Part shown: piece after piece, positions 36,194 through 45,783 of the stretch
How the letters are laid out: each line of letters begins with the position of its first letter
Numbering within the stretch: the first letter of the stretch is position 1
Source: Pandoraea terrae
GTDB lineage: Bacteria > Pseudomonadota > Gammaproteobacteria > Burkholderiales > Burkholderiaceae
DNA length: 64,000 bases
Direction of reading: 5' to 3'
Assembly: GCF_902459695.1 (NCBI RefSeq)
Contig: NZ_CABPRZ010000001.1
Span: forward strand, 310,001-374,000
The notes under the pieces: generated by a model
Told to the model about the DNA's origin: nothing
What the model saw: only the letters and a program-made list of their open reading frames with translations
Databases searched by the model: none
Made by a program: the position numbers and the translations under genes

Positions 36194-36400
36194 GGTATCT
36201 CTCCAGGGTTGCACGATATTACGTGCGTTCCCCATTAACGCTTCGGACGGACAAGCGATGACGAGACGCGGAGATTTTCTGTGACATTCTGTGACTTTTA
36301 AGGGTTTTACCTAGCATGGGTGCAGCGTTTCGGGAGGCCGTCAATCACGGAAATCACGCCATGCCGATGCGGTGGAAGGCGTGACGCCACGCGAATGCCG

Positions 36401-37351
36401 TCAGTTGCGGCGGCAGGTTTGCGACGGCAGTTCCGCGAACATCCTGAAGTAATCGCGCGCGAAGTTGCCCATGTGGATGAATCCCCAATACGCGGCGGCA
36501 TCACGGATCGTCAGTGTCGCCCCGGTCGAGCGCAACAGGCTGCGCACGGCCGACAACCGCATATAGCGCAGGTAGAACGCCGGCGATGCCCCGGTGACCT
36601 CGGTGAAGCTCGTTTGCAATGTCCGCCGGCTCACGCGCAGGGCCTGGCACAGGTCGGTCACGGTCAGCGGCTGCTCGGAGTTCGCCAGCACGAATTCCTG
36701 GCACGTCTTCACGATGCGGCTGTACGCCAGGCGCGTCACGTCGGGCTGTCCCGGTGTCTCACCCTCCGTCAGTACGCAGAGCAGGTGCTCGATGATCTGG
36801 TCGCGCAATGCCTTGCGCACTGCCGGAACGGTCAACAGGTCCTGGTTCTGTTCGGCGTGTGCAAAACACGCGCGAATCGCCGAACACGCCCGATGCGCCG
36901 TCGCGCTGCCAGCTTGCATCGTCGGCGCCCGTAACCAGGCCACCGACCCGGCACCGCCGAGGTATTCCATCAGCTCACCGAATTCATGCTCCGGGAGCAC
37001 GATCGCCACCAACTCCGTGTCTGCCGGCGTGTGCAGCGAGAATTCCTGGCCGCCGCGCAGCTGAAGCAACGTCGCTGCTTCGAGCGGACGTCCCTGAAAC
37101 GTTGCCGGCGAGGGCGCGCTCACCGGTAACCCGATCGTATAAACATCGGCCGGCGAACGCCCCTGTTGCGATACACGATGACTCGTGCGCTCCCGCACCA
37201 GACGCAATCCATCGAGATCGCACTGCGTCATCGTGCTCTTGAATTTGCCTGCTTCGATCTGGAAATAGCGCTGCTCGAAATTGACGAGCGAACGCGCATG
37301 CTCATCGGCATCGGAGAATTGATGCGTACCAAAGTGTCCGTTCTGTTCCAT
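36401..37351 (-). CDS. AraC-family regulator, proposed activator of the exporter and amine dehydrogenase operons
   Basis: A 316-residue AraC/XylS-type factor from the ATG at 37351 (a frame extension to 37465 is possible; neither start has a clear ribosome binding site). The N-terminal two thirds is a sensor domain of the OruR/EutR-like type; the C-terminal 100 residues contain two helix-turn-helix units, the first around LTVTDLCQALRVSRRTLQTS and the second around LTIRDAAAYWGFIHMGNFAR. It is divergent from the DUF1329 gene, and the shared motif at 37567 lies between them. EutR relatives respond to amines, which fits the downstream amine dehydrogenase. Confidence 0.9.
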   Translation of the reverse strand: MEQNGHFGTHQFSDADEHARSLVNFEQRYFQIEAGKFKSTMTQCDLDGLRLVRERTSHRVSQQGRSPADVYTIGLPVSAPSPATFQGRPLEAATLLQLRGGQEFSLHTPADTELVAIVLPEHEFGELMEYLGGAGSVAWLRAPTMQAGSATAHRACSAIRACFAHAEQNQDLLTVPAVRKALRDQIIEHLLCVLTEGETPGQPDVTRLAYSRIVKTCQEFVLANSEQPLTVTDLCQALRVSRRTLQTSFTEVTGASPAFYLRYMRLSAVRSLLRSTGATLTIRDAAAYWGFIHMGNFARDYFRMFAELPSQTCRRN

Positions 37352-37566
37352 GAAGCCAACCGCTGCTGCCAAGTCTGGAGTCGATGCATCTTCCGCCGGG
37401 CAATTTGCCCTGAACACTAGGGGAACTACGGTGGGCTGGCTCGTGTAATCACGACCTGTTGCCATCGGCCGGCGCGCCCCACCGGCAAAACCCGCGCCCC
37501 GTCAGGCGGTGTGTGTGCGGTGCACCAAATGCGTGCGTGAAACATTCTGGGAACTTTTATGTCCGG

Positions 37567-37592
37567 TTACAAATCACCGCCGATTTTGGATA
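37567..37592 (+). promoter_or_regulatory. Shared regulatory motif, copy 1 (exporter operon promoter)
   Basis: The motif begins TTACAAA, continues with GCCGA in the middle and ends TGGATA. It matches the copy at 44503-44528 at 20 of 26 positions, and the flanking CCG also agrees. The candidate -10 box TATACT is at 37615-37620, 22 bases after the motif, so a bound activator would overlap the -35 region. The weak -35 supports activator dependence. Confidence 0.6.
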
Positions 37593-37614
37593 CCGGCACG
37601 CGGGAGCCGAACCC

Positions 37615-37620
37615 TATACT
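37615..37620 (+). promoter_or_regulatory. Candidate -10 box of the DUF1329-DUF1302-MMPL operon
   Basis: TATACT, about 130 bases upstream of the DUF1329 start codon, without a good -35 hexamer. Chosen because its distance to the shared upstream motif equals that in the amine dehydrogenase promoter to within one base. Confidence 0.5.
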
Positions 37621-37751
37621 CGCCTCCACATTCCGACTTTCATGGCACGTCGATGACATTCGCCATCAAAGAGGACAGCGCTTTTCGACGACCCTTCAGC
37701 GCGCTGCGAGCGCGCGTGAAGGCGGTGACCTGTAGCGGAGGTAGGAAAGAA

Positions 37752-39155
37752 ATGATGTCTCGTGGATGGCGAATTCGACTCACGGCACTCGCTTCGGCGA
37801 GCGCGCTTGCATTGGTCATGCAGACCGCGCACACAGCAACGGACGCGGAGCAACTGGGCACCACGCTCACACCGGTCGGTGCGGAGACGGCCGGCAACAA
37901 GGACGGGTCCATCCCCCGCTGGGAGGGCAAGGACGCGCCGCTTCCGGGGTGGTCCTGGGGCAAGTACCGCGGCGATTACTTCAAGTACAAGGACGAGAAG
38001 CCCACCGCCTCGATCGACGCGAGCAACGTCGACAAATACGCGAGCCGTCTCACACCCGGGCAGATTGCACTGATGAAGACGGGCAAGGGACGGCGCATGG
38101 ATATCTATCCGACCCATCGGACTTGCGGCTTCCCCGATTTCGTCTACGGCAACACGAAAAAGAACGTCACCGAAGCGAAGCTCGCCGAAAACGGCCATGA
38201 TCTGGCCGAAGCGAATCTGCCGGGCGTTCCCTTCCCGCTGCCGAAGAACGGCGCCGAGGTGATGTGGAACGCCAAGCTGCACTACAACGGCGTGGGCTTC
38301 TTCACCGATGGCTACCGCACGCTGGTGTCGCCGAAGAAGGGCTCGGCCGAATGGATCGAACCGGCCGAACGTGAGCCGTTCTACTTCCCCTGGGGCGAAA
38401 AGGGCTCGAAGAAGCTGACCCAGCTGCCGCCGAACGACTCGATGACGATCTTCCAGTACCTGAATCCGGCCGCATTTGCCGGGCAAGGCGCGCTCATCAC
38501 CACCTCGTTCAACGACGCAAGCGAAACGTTCTATTACTTCCCCGGTCAACGCCGCGTGCGCCGCCTGCCGAATTACGCGTACGACGCGCCGCAGATCGGC
38601 ATGGAAAACGAGTATCCCCTCGATATCGCCTTCGGCTTCTACGGGCGCATCGACCGATTCGACTGGAAGCTCGTCGGCAAGAAGGAAATCTATGTGCAGG
38701 CCAATGCTTTCAAGATCTACGACTTCCGGACATCCAATGATCTGCACAAGGTCATGACGCCGGATGGCGTGAACCCTTCGGCGCTGCGCTATGAATTGCG
38801 CCGGGTGTGGGTGGTCGAGGCCGCCGTGAAGCCCGGCATGCGCCATACCTCGCCGAAGCGGACCTTCTACGTTGACGAAGACAGCTGGACCATTGCAGCC
38901 GCGGAAGACTACGACGGCCAGGGCAAGCTGTGGCGCACGCGCGAGACGTCGCCGATCCCCGTATGGGAGCTGGGCGGTGCGTGCACGTTCGCGAGCTTCC
39001 AGAATTACGACCTCATCGACGGCCGCTACATCGCGGACTTCAACATCATGGGTTCAGGCAAGGACATCCAGTGGTTTGCCGAAGCCCGTGGCGACAGACG
39101 TTTCACGCCTGATTACTACACGCCGGAAAACCTCCGCGCGATGAGCGAACGCTAA
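37752..39155 (+). CDS. DUF1329 periplasmic/outer membrane-associated protein
   Basis: A 467-residue secreted DUF1329 protein (LolA/LolB-like beta fold). A signal peptide spans about residues 1-29 (hydrophobic core LTALASASALALVMQ). The start ATG at 37752 has GGAGG and a GGAAAG just upstream; a longer frame is unsupported. Conserved stretches such as AGNKDGSIPRWEGKD, RTCGFPDFVYGNTKKN and YALDEDSW-like FYVDEDSWTI mark the family. DUF1329 proteins nearly always travel with DUF1302, an MMPL/RND protein and a YCF48 protein, and such sets have been proposed to move hydrophobic molecules across the envelope. First gene of the block. Confidence 0.88.
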   Translation: MMSRGWRIRLTALASASALALVMQTAHTATDAEQLGTTLTPVGAETAGNKDGSIPRWEGKDAPLPGWSWGKYRGDYFKYKDEKPTASIDASNVDKYASRLTPGQIALMKTGKGRRMDIYPTHRTCGFPDFVYGNTKKNVTEAKLAENGHDLAEANLPGVPFPLPKNGAEVMWNAKLHYNGVGFFTDGYRTLVSPKKGSAEWIEPAEREPFYFPWGEKGSKKLTQLPPNDSMTIFQYLNPAAFAGQGALITTSFNDASETFYYFPGQRRVRRLPNYAYDAPQIGMENEYPLDIAFGFYGRIDRFDWKLVGKKEIYVQANAFKIYDFRTSNDLHKVMTPDGVNPSALRYELRRVWVVEAAVKPGMRHTSPKRTFYVDEDSWTIAAAEDYDGQGKLWRTRETSPIPVWELGGACTFASFQNYDLIDGRYIADFNIMGSGKDIQWFAEARGDRRFTPDYYTPENLRAMSER

Positions 39156-39251
39156 TTCCCCTCCTGGCGGTTCCCGGCCGAGTTTGCCCCGTGCAACCCT
39201 CGGCTGGCAAAACTCGCCCTTCAAATCACGATAACGAGAAAGGCACGCGTC

Positions 39252-41081
39252 ATGAGTTCATCCCACCGCGCCCCGGCGCGCCGTGCATGCTTGCTTGGCG
39301 GCGCGCTGCTGGCCGCCGCGCCCGCGTACGCCGTCAACATCGACGCCGGCGCGATCCAGGGGTCGTTCAATTCGACGGTTTCCGCCGGCGGCGGCATGCG
39401 CATGAAGAACCCGAGTTGTGCGCTCGTGGGCGACACCAACGGGGAATGCGGCGCCAGCGCCAATACCGCGCAAGCGTCCAATAGCGACGACGGCAATCTG
39501 AACTATCGCAAGGGACAACTGTTCTCGGCCTACATCAAGGGCGTTCATGAACTGTTGCTGGGGTTCCCCGAAGGGTACAAGTTCATGGCGCGCGGTAGTT
39601 GGCTCGATGATTTTGCCGCACCGAATACCAATCGCACGGAACTCTCGCCGACGGCGAACCAGCGTGTTGCGCATGACGTTCGCCTGCTCGACCTGTGGGT
39701 CAGCAAGGATTTCTCGATCGGAAGCCAAAGTGCGCGCTTGCGGTTGGGCAACCAGGTAATCAATTGGGGAGAAAGTCTCTACGCACTTGGCGGCATCAAC
39801 GCGACCAACGCGCTCGATCTGCAAAAACTCCAGGTGCCTGGAACGCAGGTGAAGGAGGCGGTGCTGCCATCGCCGATGCTGAGCTTTGCAACCGGCCTGG
39901 GGCACGGCGTGAACATCGAGGCTTATTACCAGTTCGGCTGGAACCGCTCGCTGGTGCCGCCGGTCGGCACCTATTTTTCGACGGCCGATGTCTACGATGC
40001 CGGCCGCAATCCGTTGTTCATCAACACGGTCAATGCCAATGCCTTCGGCACCGACTCGGGGACGATCGGCGGCCCCGGCCGCGTAAGCCATGGCGTTCTG
40101 GCATCGTTGAACCCGGCGATCGCGAACGGGGCATTCGCCGGTCCCCCTTTCAACACCATCGGCATCCCGTTTGCCGACGATGCGCGCGCAAAGAGTCAAG
40201 GCCAGTTCGGCGTGTCGATGCACTACAAGCCGACGGGATATCAGGTCGACTTCGGCTTCTACGCCCTGAACTATCACGACAAGGTGCCGGTGCTTAATGC
40301 GCTGGCTTCGGGCCAGCTCCAGTGGCAGTTCCTCGAGAATCGCCAGCTGTACGGCATCAGCACGAACTTCCCGCTCGGCGACTGGGCCATCGGGGGCGAG
40401 CTGTCGTACCGCCCGAAGGATGCGATCTCGCTCACCGGCTGCTTCAACCCGGGCGGTCCGCTGGACGCGAACACCAACGCCGTGGCCGGCAGTTGCAAGC
40501 AATGGGCCGACAACAAAAAGTACCAGCTTGACCTGACGGCACTCCTTTCGCTCACGCCCGGCGAATACGGTCCGATCCTCAACCTGCTCGGTCACGCCGA
40601 CTCCGCCGCGCTCACGATCGAAGGCGTGGTCGTGCATTACCCGGGGGTGAGCAACGACATGCGCATCTTCAGCACGGTGGGCGGCACGCAGGTCATGCAG
40701 GGGGTATCGGCCGGGTACTCGGCATGGCTGAACCAGGGCTCCGTAGCCGCACTCGGCTACCCGACCACGGCAACGGCGGGCACGTCATATTCCGGCGGCA
40801 TCACGGTCGACTTCAACTGGACGTATGACGGAGGCTTGTTGTCCGGCTGGCAGGTCACGCCGGGCGTCACCTTTACCGATTCGCTGTTCGGCTACACGCC
40901 GACGTTCTCGGCGAACTACATGCGCGGCGCGAAATCGGCCAATTTTTACGTGCTGTTCGCCAAGAATAACGGCAAGTGGAACGCGGGCGTGAACTACACG
41001 GCGTACTTCGGCGGCAACAATCTGACCCAGCCGCTGGCGGATCGAAATTTCCTGGGCGCGTTCGTTTCGTACAACTTCTAG
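39252..41081 (+). CDS. DUF1302 outer membrane beta-barrel protein
   Basis: A 609-residue secreted protein with a signal peptide (about residues 1-28, ending APAYA). The remainder consists of alternating beta-strand patterns with a C-terminal aromatic residue (ending FVSYNF), the usual outer-membrane assembly signal, so a beta-barrel pore is likely. It lies 96 bases after the DUF1329 gene and nine bases before the MMPL gene. AAGG is eight bases before the start. Role in the module: outer membrane exit or entry port, by family context. Confidence 0.88.
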   Translation: MSSSHRAPARRACLLGGALLAAAPAYAVNIDAGAIQGSFNSTVSAGGGMRMKNPSCALVGDTNGECGASANTAQASNSDDGNLNYRKGQLFSAYIKGVHELLLGFPEGYKFMARGSWLDDFAAPNTNRTELSPTANQRVAHDVRLLDLWVSKDFSIGSQSARLRLGNQVINWGESLYALGGINATNALDLQKLQVPGTQVKEAVLPSPMLSFATGLGHGVNIEAYYQFGWNRSLVPPVGTYFSTADVYDAGRNPLFINTVNANAFGTDSGTIGGPGRVSHGVLASLNPAIANGAFAGPPFNTIGIPFADDARAKSQGQFGVSMHYKPTGYQVDFGFYALNYHDKVPVLNALASGQLQWQFLENRQLYGISTNFPLGDWAIGGELSYRPKDAISLTGCFNPGGPLDANTNAVAGSCKQWADNKKYQLDLTALLSLTPGEYGPILNLLGHADSAALTIEGVVVHYPGVSNDMRIFSTVGGTQVMQGVSAGYSAWLNQGSVAALGYPTTATAGTSYSGGITVDFNWTYDGGLLSGWQVTPGVTFTDSLFGYTPTFSANYMRGAKSANFYVLFAKNNGKWNAGVNYTAYFGGNNLTQPLADRNFLGAFVSYNF

Positions 41082-41090
41082 GATAGTGAA

Positions 41091-43451
41091 ATGCTGAACA
41101 CGTTTGTCAGGAAGCTCGAAGCGTTCTGCTTCGCACGGCGCGCTTGGGTGCTTGGCATCATCGCCGCCTATACGGCGGTGATGGCCGTCTTCGCACTGCA
41201 GTTGCGCATGGATGCCGGCTTCGAGAAGCAGCTACCGACCGGGCACGAATATATCCAGACGTTCCAGAAGTACCGTGACGACCTGTTCGGCGCCAACCGG
41301 CTGACGGTGGTGGTGAAGGCGCGTCACGGCACGATCTGGACGAAGCCCGGTCTTGCGCGGCTCTATCAGGTGACGCAGGCGGTCAGCTTCCTGCCCTATG
41401 TCGACAAGCTCGGCGTGCAGTCAATGTGGACGCCAAACAGTTTCGTCAATCAGGTTACCGAAGAGGGCTTTCGCGCCGATCCGCTGATCAGCGGCACCGT
41501 CACCCCGGAAAACCTGACGCCGGAGATCATTGCCGGCATTCAGCGCGCGACGAACCAGGGCGGCTTCGTAGGCACGCTGGTGTCCCACGATCAGACGAGC
41601 GCCATGATCACCGCGGAGTTGAACGAGCAGGACGCCAGCGGCAAGAAGCTCGACTACATGGCCTACAACCGCCTGCTTGAACAGCAGTTGCGCGACAAGT
41701 TTGAAGACGGAAACTTCGAAATCCAGATCGTCGGCTTCGCCAAGCAGATCGGCGATATCGCGCAGGGCGCCACATCGGTGCTCGAGTTCTGTGTCATCGC
41801 ACTATTGCTGACCGCGTTGGCTGTCTACTGGTATTGCCATTCCGTGCGCTTCACGGTGCTGCCCGTGGTGTGTTCGCTGACGTCGCTGGTATGGCAATTC
41901 GGCACGCTGCGGCTGCTCGGATTCGGTCTCGATCCGCTGGCTGTCCTCGTGCCGTTCCTGGTGTTTTCGATCGGCGTCTCGCACGGCGTGCAGCAGATCA
42001 ATTTCATCGTGCGCGAACTGGCGCATGGCGCCAGCAGCGATGTGGCTGCGCGCCGGAGCTTCAGCGGCCTGCTGATTCCGGGGACGCTGGCGCTCGTAAC
42101 AGCATTTGTGTCCTTCGCAACGCTGGCCCTGATCCCGATTCCGATGGTGCGCGAGTTGGCGATCACGGCGTCGCTCGGCGTCGGCTACAAGATCATCACC
42201 AATCTCATCATGCTGCCGGTGGCGGCGTCGTGTTTCCAATTCACCCAGGCGTATGCCGAGCGCGCAATGCTCAAACGGGAGCGGCGCGCCAACTGGCTGC
42301 GCGTGCTCACCCGCGTTGCCGTGCCGCGCAATGCAGTGGTTGTGGTCATGGTCGTTTGCGCCGTGCTCGGCCTTGCGGTCTGGCAAAGCCGTGACCGCCT
42401 GATCGGCACGCTGCAGCCCGGCGCGCCCGAGCTGCGGCCCGAGGCGCGCTTCAATCGCGACGCGGTGGCCGTAGCGCATGGTTACGACGTCGGCCTCGAC
42501 TGGCTGACGGTCGTTTTCGAAGCCCCCGCGGAGTCGTGCGAGAACGTCGCCCTCGGCACCTTCGAGGACGCCTTCGCGTGGCGCATGCAGCACGTGCCCG
42601 GTGTCGTGTCGGTCACGTCGTACGCCGGCATGCTACGTACCTACAACGCCGGCTACAACGAGGGAAATCCGAAGATGTCGGTCGTGCCGATCGATGCCGG
42701 GAACTACAGCGGGCTTTCCGGCGAGGTCGGGCGGCTGCGCGGCTACATGCGCAAGGATTGCAGCATGACGGCGGTGCATCTTTTCCTGGCCGATCACAAG
42801 GCGAGCACGCTCAACGGCGTGATTGACGCCGTGCGCGAATTCCGTGCGACCCATCGCGAACCCGGCATCACCATTCGCCTGGCGGCCGGCAATGGCGGGG
42901 TGCTGGCGGCCACCAACGACGAAGTGCACAAGAGCGAATTGCCGATGATGCTGTACGTCTATGCGGCCATCATCATTCTCGTGTTCCTGGCGTATCGCGA
43001 CTTCCGCGCCGTGATCGCATGTTGCCTGCCGCTCACCGTCGGCACGTTTATCGGCTATTGGTTCATGAAGGACCTGCAGATCGGGCTGACGGTTGCGACG
43101 CTGCCGGTGATGGTGCTGGCCGTGGGCATCGGCGTCGACTACGCGTTCTATATCTATAACCGGCTGCAATGGCACCTCGCGGCCGGCGAGCCGATTGGCC
43201 GCGCGATCGAGCACGCGATCCTCGAAGTCGGCATGGCGACAGTCTTCACCGCCATCACGCTCGCCATCGGCGTGGCGACGTGGTCGTTCTCGACGCTCAA
43301 GTTCCAGGCCGACATGGGCAAGCTGCTCGCCTTCATGTTCATGGTCAATCTCGTGATGGCAATGACCGCGCTGCCTGCGCTTGCTGTCGTCCTCGAAAAG
43401 CTGTTCCCGCGCCGCAAGGCGGTTCGGGCATCGAGCGCGTTGTCTCACTGA
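41091..43451 (+). CDS. MMPL/RND-family membrane transporter
   Basis: A 786-residue inner membrane protein with 12 predicted helices: one at the N-terminus, a periplasmic loop of about 190 residues, five helices, then the same arrangement again. Typical RND core residues are seen, for example GFGLDPLAVLVPFLVFSIGV and VMVLAVGIGVDYAFYIYN in the two halves. Such proteins with DUF1302/DUF1329 partners transport lipids or hydrophobic organic compounds. The preceding gene ends nine bases before its ATG. Confidence 0.9.
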   Translation: MLNTFVRKLEAFCFARRAWVLGIIAAYTAVMAVFALQLRMDAGFEKQLPTGHEYIQTFQKYRDDLFGANRLTVVVKARHGTIWTKPGLARLYQVTQAVSFLPYVDKLGVQSMWTPNSFVNQVTEEGFRADPLISGTVTPENLTPEIIAGIQRATNQGGFVGTLVSHDQTSAMITAELNEQDASGKKLDYMAYNRLLEQQLRDKFEDGNFEIQIVGFAKQIGDIAQGATSVLEFCVIALLLTALAVYWYCHSVRFTVLPVVCSLTSLVWQFGTLRLLGFGLDPLAVLVPFLVFSIGVSHGVQQINFIVRELAHGASSDVAARRSFSGLLIPGTLALVTAFVSFATLALIPIPMVRELAITASLGVGYKIITNLIMLPVAASCFQFTQAYAERAMLKRERRANWLRVLTRVAVPRNAVVVVMVVCAVLGLAVWQSRDRLIGTLQPGAPELRPEARFNRDAVAVAHGYDVGLDWLTVVFEAPAESCENVALGTFEDAFAWRMQHVPGVVSVTSYAGMLRTYNAGYNEGNPKMSVVPIDAGNYSGLSGEVGRLRGYMRKDCSMTAVHLFLADHKASTLNGVIDAVREFRATHREPGITIRLAAGNGGVLAATNDEVHKSELPMMLYVYAAIIILVFLAYRDFRAVIACCLPLTVGTFIGYWFMKDLQIGLTVATLPVMVLAVGIGVDYAFYIYNRLQWHLAAGEPIGRAIEHAILEVGMATVFTAITLAIGVATWSFSTLKFQADMGKLLAFMFMVNLVMAMTALPALAVVLEKLFPRRKAVRASSALSH

Positions 43452-43466
43452 TCCATGAGGAATCGC

Positions 43467-44486
43467 ATGCAACGTTATCTCGCTAACCGTCTGTCGCCCT
43501 TGCTTGGCACGTTCCTCGCGCTCGGCCTGATGACGTCGGCTTCCGCGCAACACGCACCCTCCACCGCGCCCGCCGCTGCGCCGGCCGCGCATCTTGGCCC
43601 CAAGCCGGCTGAACGGTCCGCCTATGCGGCCAACGCCATGATGCTTGACGCCGCGACGACCGCCGGCCGGCGCATCGTCGCCGTCGGCGACCATGGTGTT
43701 GTCCTGCTCTCCGACGACAACGGCGTTCACTTCCGCCAGGCGCGCACCGTACCCGTTCAAACCGCGCTGACGGCAGTCGCGTTTGCCGATGCGCAACACG
43801 GGTGGGCCGTGGGGCACTGGGGCGTCATTCTCAGAACGGATGACGGCGGCGACACATGGCGGCTTCAACGCATGGATACCGCGATCGACCAACCGCTTTT
43901 TTCCGTGCATTTCAAGGACGAACACAAAGGATGGGCGACCGGCTTGTGGTCCATGTTGTTGACGACTGACGACGGCGGTCAACACTGGCGCAAGGTGGAC
44001 ATTCCGGCGCCGCCGGCGGGCGGGCGGCCCGATCGCAACATGTTCAAGATATTTGCAGACGCGAAGGGCAATCTCTTCATCGCGGCCGAACAAGGGACGG
44101 TTTTTCGCTCGCAGGACGACGGTCAAACGTGGCAATACGTGGCCACTGGCTACAAGGGCACGCTCTGGAGCGGCGTGGCGCTCGCCGACGGCACGCTGGT
44201 CGTCGGCGGCCTGCGCGGCACGCTTTACCGCAGCAACGACGACGGTGCGAGCTGGCAGGCGGTGGCATCGCCGGCGCACAGCTCAATTACCAGCCTGGTC
44301 GCCGCGCCTGCGGCCATCACGGGCGTGGGGCTGGACGGCACCGTGGTGACAAGCACCGACGGCGGACGGACCTTTTCGGCATCGCAACGTCCGGATCGTC
44401 TCACGTTGACCGCCGCCGCCGTCGCACCCAACGGCCACGTGGTCCAGTTCTCCGAAACCGGCGTGATCGGCGTGAAAACGAAATGA
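43467..44486 (+). CDS. YCF48/BNR-repeat periplasmic beta-propeller protein
   Basis: A 339-residue secreted propeller protein with signal peptide (about residues 1-27, ending SASAQ). Several Asp-box/BNR repeats are visible (RTDDGGDTWRL, TTDDGGQHWRK, RSQDDGQTWQY, RSNDDGASWQA, TSTDGGRTFSA). YCF48-like proteins act as assembly or stability factors in the envelope. ATG at 43467 is chosen for GAGGA six bases before it. Last gene of the exporter block; the amine dehydrogenase promoter follows. Confidence 0.88.
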   Translation: MQRYLANRLSPLLGTFLALGLMTSASAQHAPSTAPAAAPAAHLGPKPAERSAYAANAMMLDAATTAGRRIVAVGDHGVVLLSDDNGVHFRQARTVPVQTALTAVAFADAQHGWAVGHWGVILRTDDGGDTWRLQRMDTAIDQPLFSVHFKDEHKGWATGLWSMLLTTDDGGQHWRKVDIPAPPAGGRPDRNMFKIFADAKGNLFIAAEQGTVFRSQDDGQTWQYVATGYKGTLWSGVALADGTLVVGGLRGTLYRSNDDGASWQAVASPAHSSITSLVAAPAAITGVGLDGTVVTSTDGGRTFSASQRPDRLTLTAAAVAPNGHVVQFSETGVIGVKTK

Positions 44487-44502
44487 GCGTTTTCAGGCCC
44501 GC

Positions 44503-44528
44503 TTACAAACGTCTGCCGAATCTGGATA
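44503..44528 (+). promoter_or_regulatory. Shared regulatory motif, copy 2 (amine dehydrogenase promoter)
   Basis: Begins TTACAAA, has GCCGA in the middle and ends TGGATA, as in copy 1 at 37567-37592 (20 of 26 identical, plus CCG before). The candidate -10 box TATAGT is at 44550-44555, 21 bases after the motif. Lies in the 86 bases between the YCF48 gene and the amine dehydrogenase heavy chain gene. Confidence 0.6.
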
Positions 44529-44549
44529 TTTGATTAGGTATCCATCGAA

Positions 44550-44555
44550 TATAGT
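44550..44555 (+). promoter_or_regulatory. Candidate -10 box of the amine dehydrogenase operon
   Basis: TATAGT, 17 bases before the heavy chain start codon at 44573 if that ATG is used, which would leave a very short leader; the in-frame ATG at 44594 gives more room. No good -35 hexamer, as for the exporter promoter. Confidence 0.45.
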
Positions 44556-44572
44556 GATTATGTGACGACCCC

Positions 44573-45775
44573 ATGAACAACGAGGCGAACAGAATGAGCA
44601 TGAAGGCAACACCCGGTTGGCGAGCGCTGACGTCAATGGCGCTCACCTTGTGGATCATGACGGCGCAGGCGCAGGCGCAAACGAAAACGCTGCCGCCGCC
44701 GCTGGCGGCCGAAACGTTGCGTACGGCGCCGATGCCGCCGCGCAATCCGCATTGGCTCTACGCCATCGACGTGGCGATCAGTCATCTGGTCGACGGAAAA
44801 GTCGTGCTGTATGACGCGGAGCGCCGCAAGATCATAGGGCAGCTGGGGGCCGGCTTCATGCCGGGCTTCGCGACTTCGCCCGACCAGGCGCACAACTACA
44901 TTGCGACCAGCTACTTTGCACGCGGCACGCGCGGCGATCGCACCGACGTTCTGGAGATTGCCGACACGGCCACGTTTGACAAGAACGCGGAGGTGGTGCT
45001 GCCGCCGAAGCACGCCCAGGAGATCGCCACGGGCTTCAACACGTCGATCAGCCGCGACGGCCGTTTTGCCTACGTGACGAACATCACGCCGGCAACCTCC
45101 GTCTCGGTGGTCGATCTTGCGCGGCGCTTGGTCGTCGGCGAGGTGGATACCGCCGCCTGCGTGCTGGCATTCCCGTCAGGCAACCGGCGCTTCACGTCGC
45201 TGTGTGAGAGCGGCCGGGCGCTGACCGTGACGCTCGGCGACGACGGACGGGAAGTCGCGCGCGAACAAAGTGCGCCGTTCATCGACGTGGAGAAGGACCC
45301 CGTCTACATCAACGCGCAGCGGCTCGGAGAGAAGTACCTGTTCCTTTCCTTTCACGGCGACATCTACGGCGCCGATTTCTCGTCTGACAAGGCAACGTTC
45401 GACGCGCCATGGCCGCTGCTAACGCCTGCGGACAAGGCGGCGGGCTGGCGCCCGGGGGGCAACCAGCCGTTCGCGGTTCACGCGCCGGACCAGCGACTCT
45501 ATGTCGCCATGCATCGCGGCGGCGAGGGTTCGCACAAGGACGCCGGCACCGAGATCTGGGTCTACGACATTGCCAAGCGCACGCGCATCGCACGTTGGAA
45601 CCTGTTGGCCCGCAAGCTCGAACCCATGATCGCCGTCGAGGTGTCGCAAGACGACAAGCCCTTGCTGTATGGCACCAACGGCACCGACCTGATGATCATG
45701 GACGCGCGAACCGGACAGCCGCGCCACGTCGAAAAGGGTCTCGGCGAGCTGCTGGTGCAGTTGGTCAAATTCTAG
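44573..45775 (+). CDS. aauB: TTQ amine dehydrogenase heavy (beta-propeller) chain, MauB/AauB
   Basis: A 400-residue periplasmic seven-bladed propeller that forms the alpha subunit of a methylamine/aromatic amine dehydrogenase. Signal peptide about residues 15-36 (MALTLWIMTAQAQAQ). Blade cores such as HWLYAIDVAIS, RFAYVTNITPATSVSVVDL and RLYVAMHRGGEGSHKDAG are typical; the last, with the Gly-Glu-Gly-Ser-His segment, is strongly conserved in the family. The next genes are mauE, mauD and the light chain in the standard order. The phenylacetaldehyde dehydrogenase at the end of the operon favours the aromatic type. An ATG seven codons in (44594) is an alternative start. Confidence 0.88.
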   Translation: MNNEANRMSMKATPGWRALTSMALTLWIMTAQAQAQTKTLPPPLAAETLRTAPMPPRNPHWLYAIDVAISHLVDGKVVLYDAERRKIIGQLGAGFMPGFATSPDQAHNYIATSYFARGTRGDRTDVLEIADTATFDKNAEVVLPPKHAQEIATGFNTSISRDGRFAYVTNITPATSVSVVDLARRLVVGEVDTAACVLAFPSGNRRFTSLCESGRALTVTLGDDGREVAREQSAPFIDVEKDPVYINAQRLGEKYLFLSFHGDIYGADFSSDKATFDAPWPLLTPADKAAGWRPGGNQPFAVHAPDQRLYVAMHRGGEGSHKDAGTEIWVYDIAKRTRIARWNLLARKLEPMIAVEVSQDDKPLLYGTNGTDLMIMDARTGQPRHVEKGLGELLVQLVKF

Positions 45776-45783
45776 GAGGCGGC

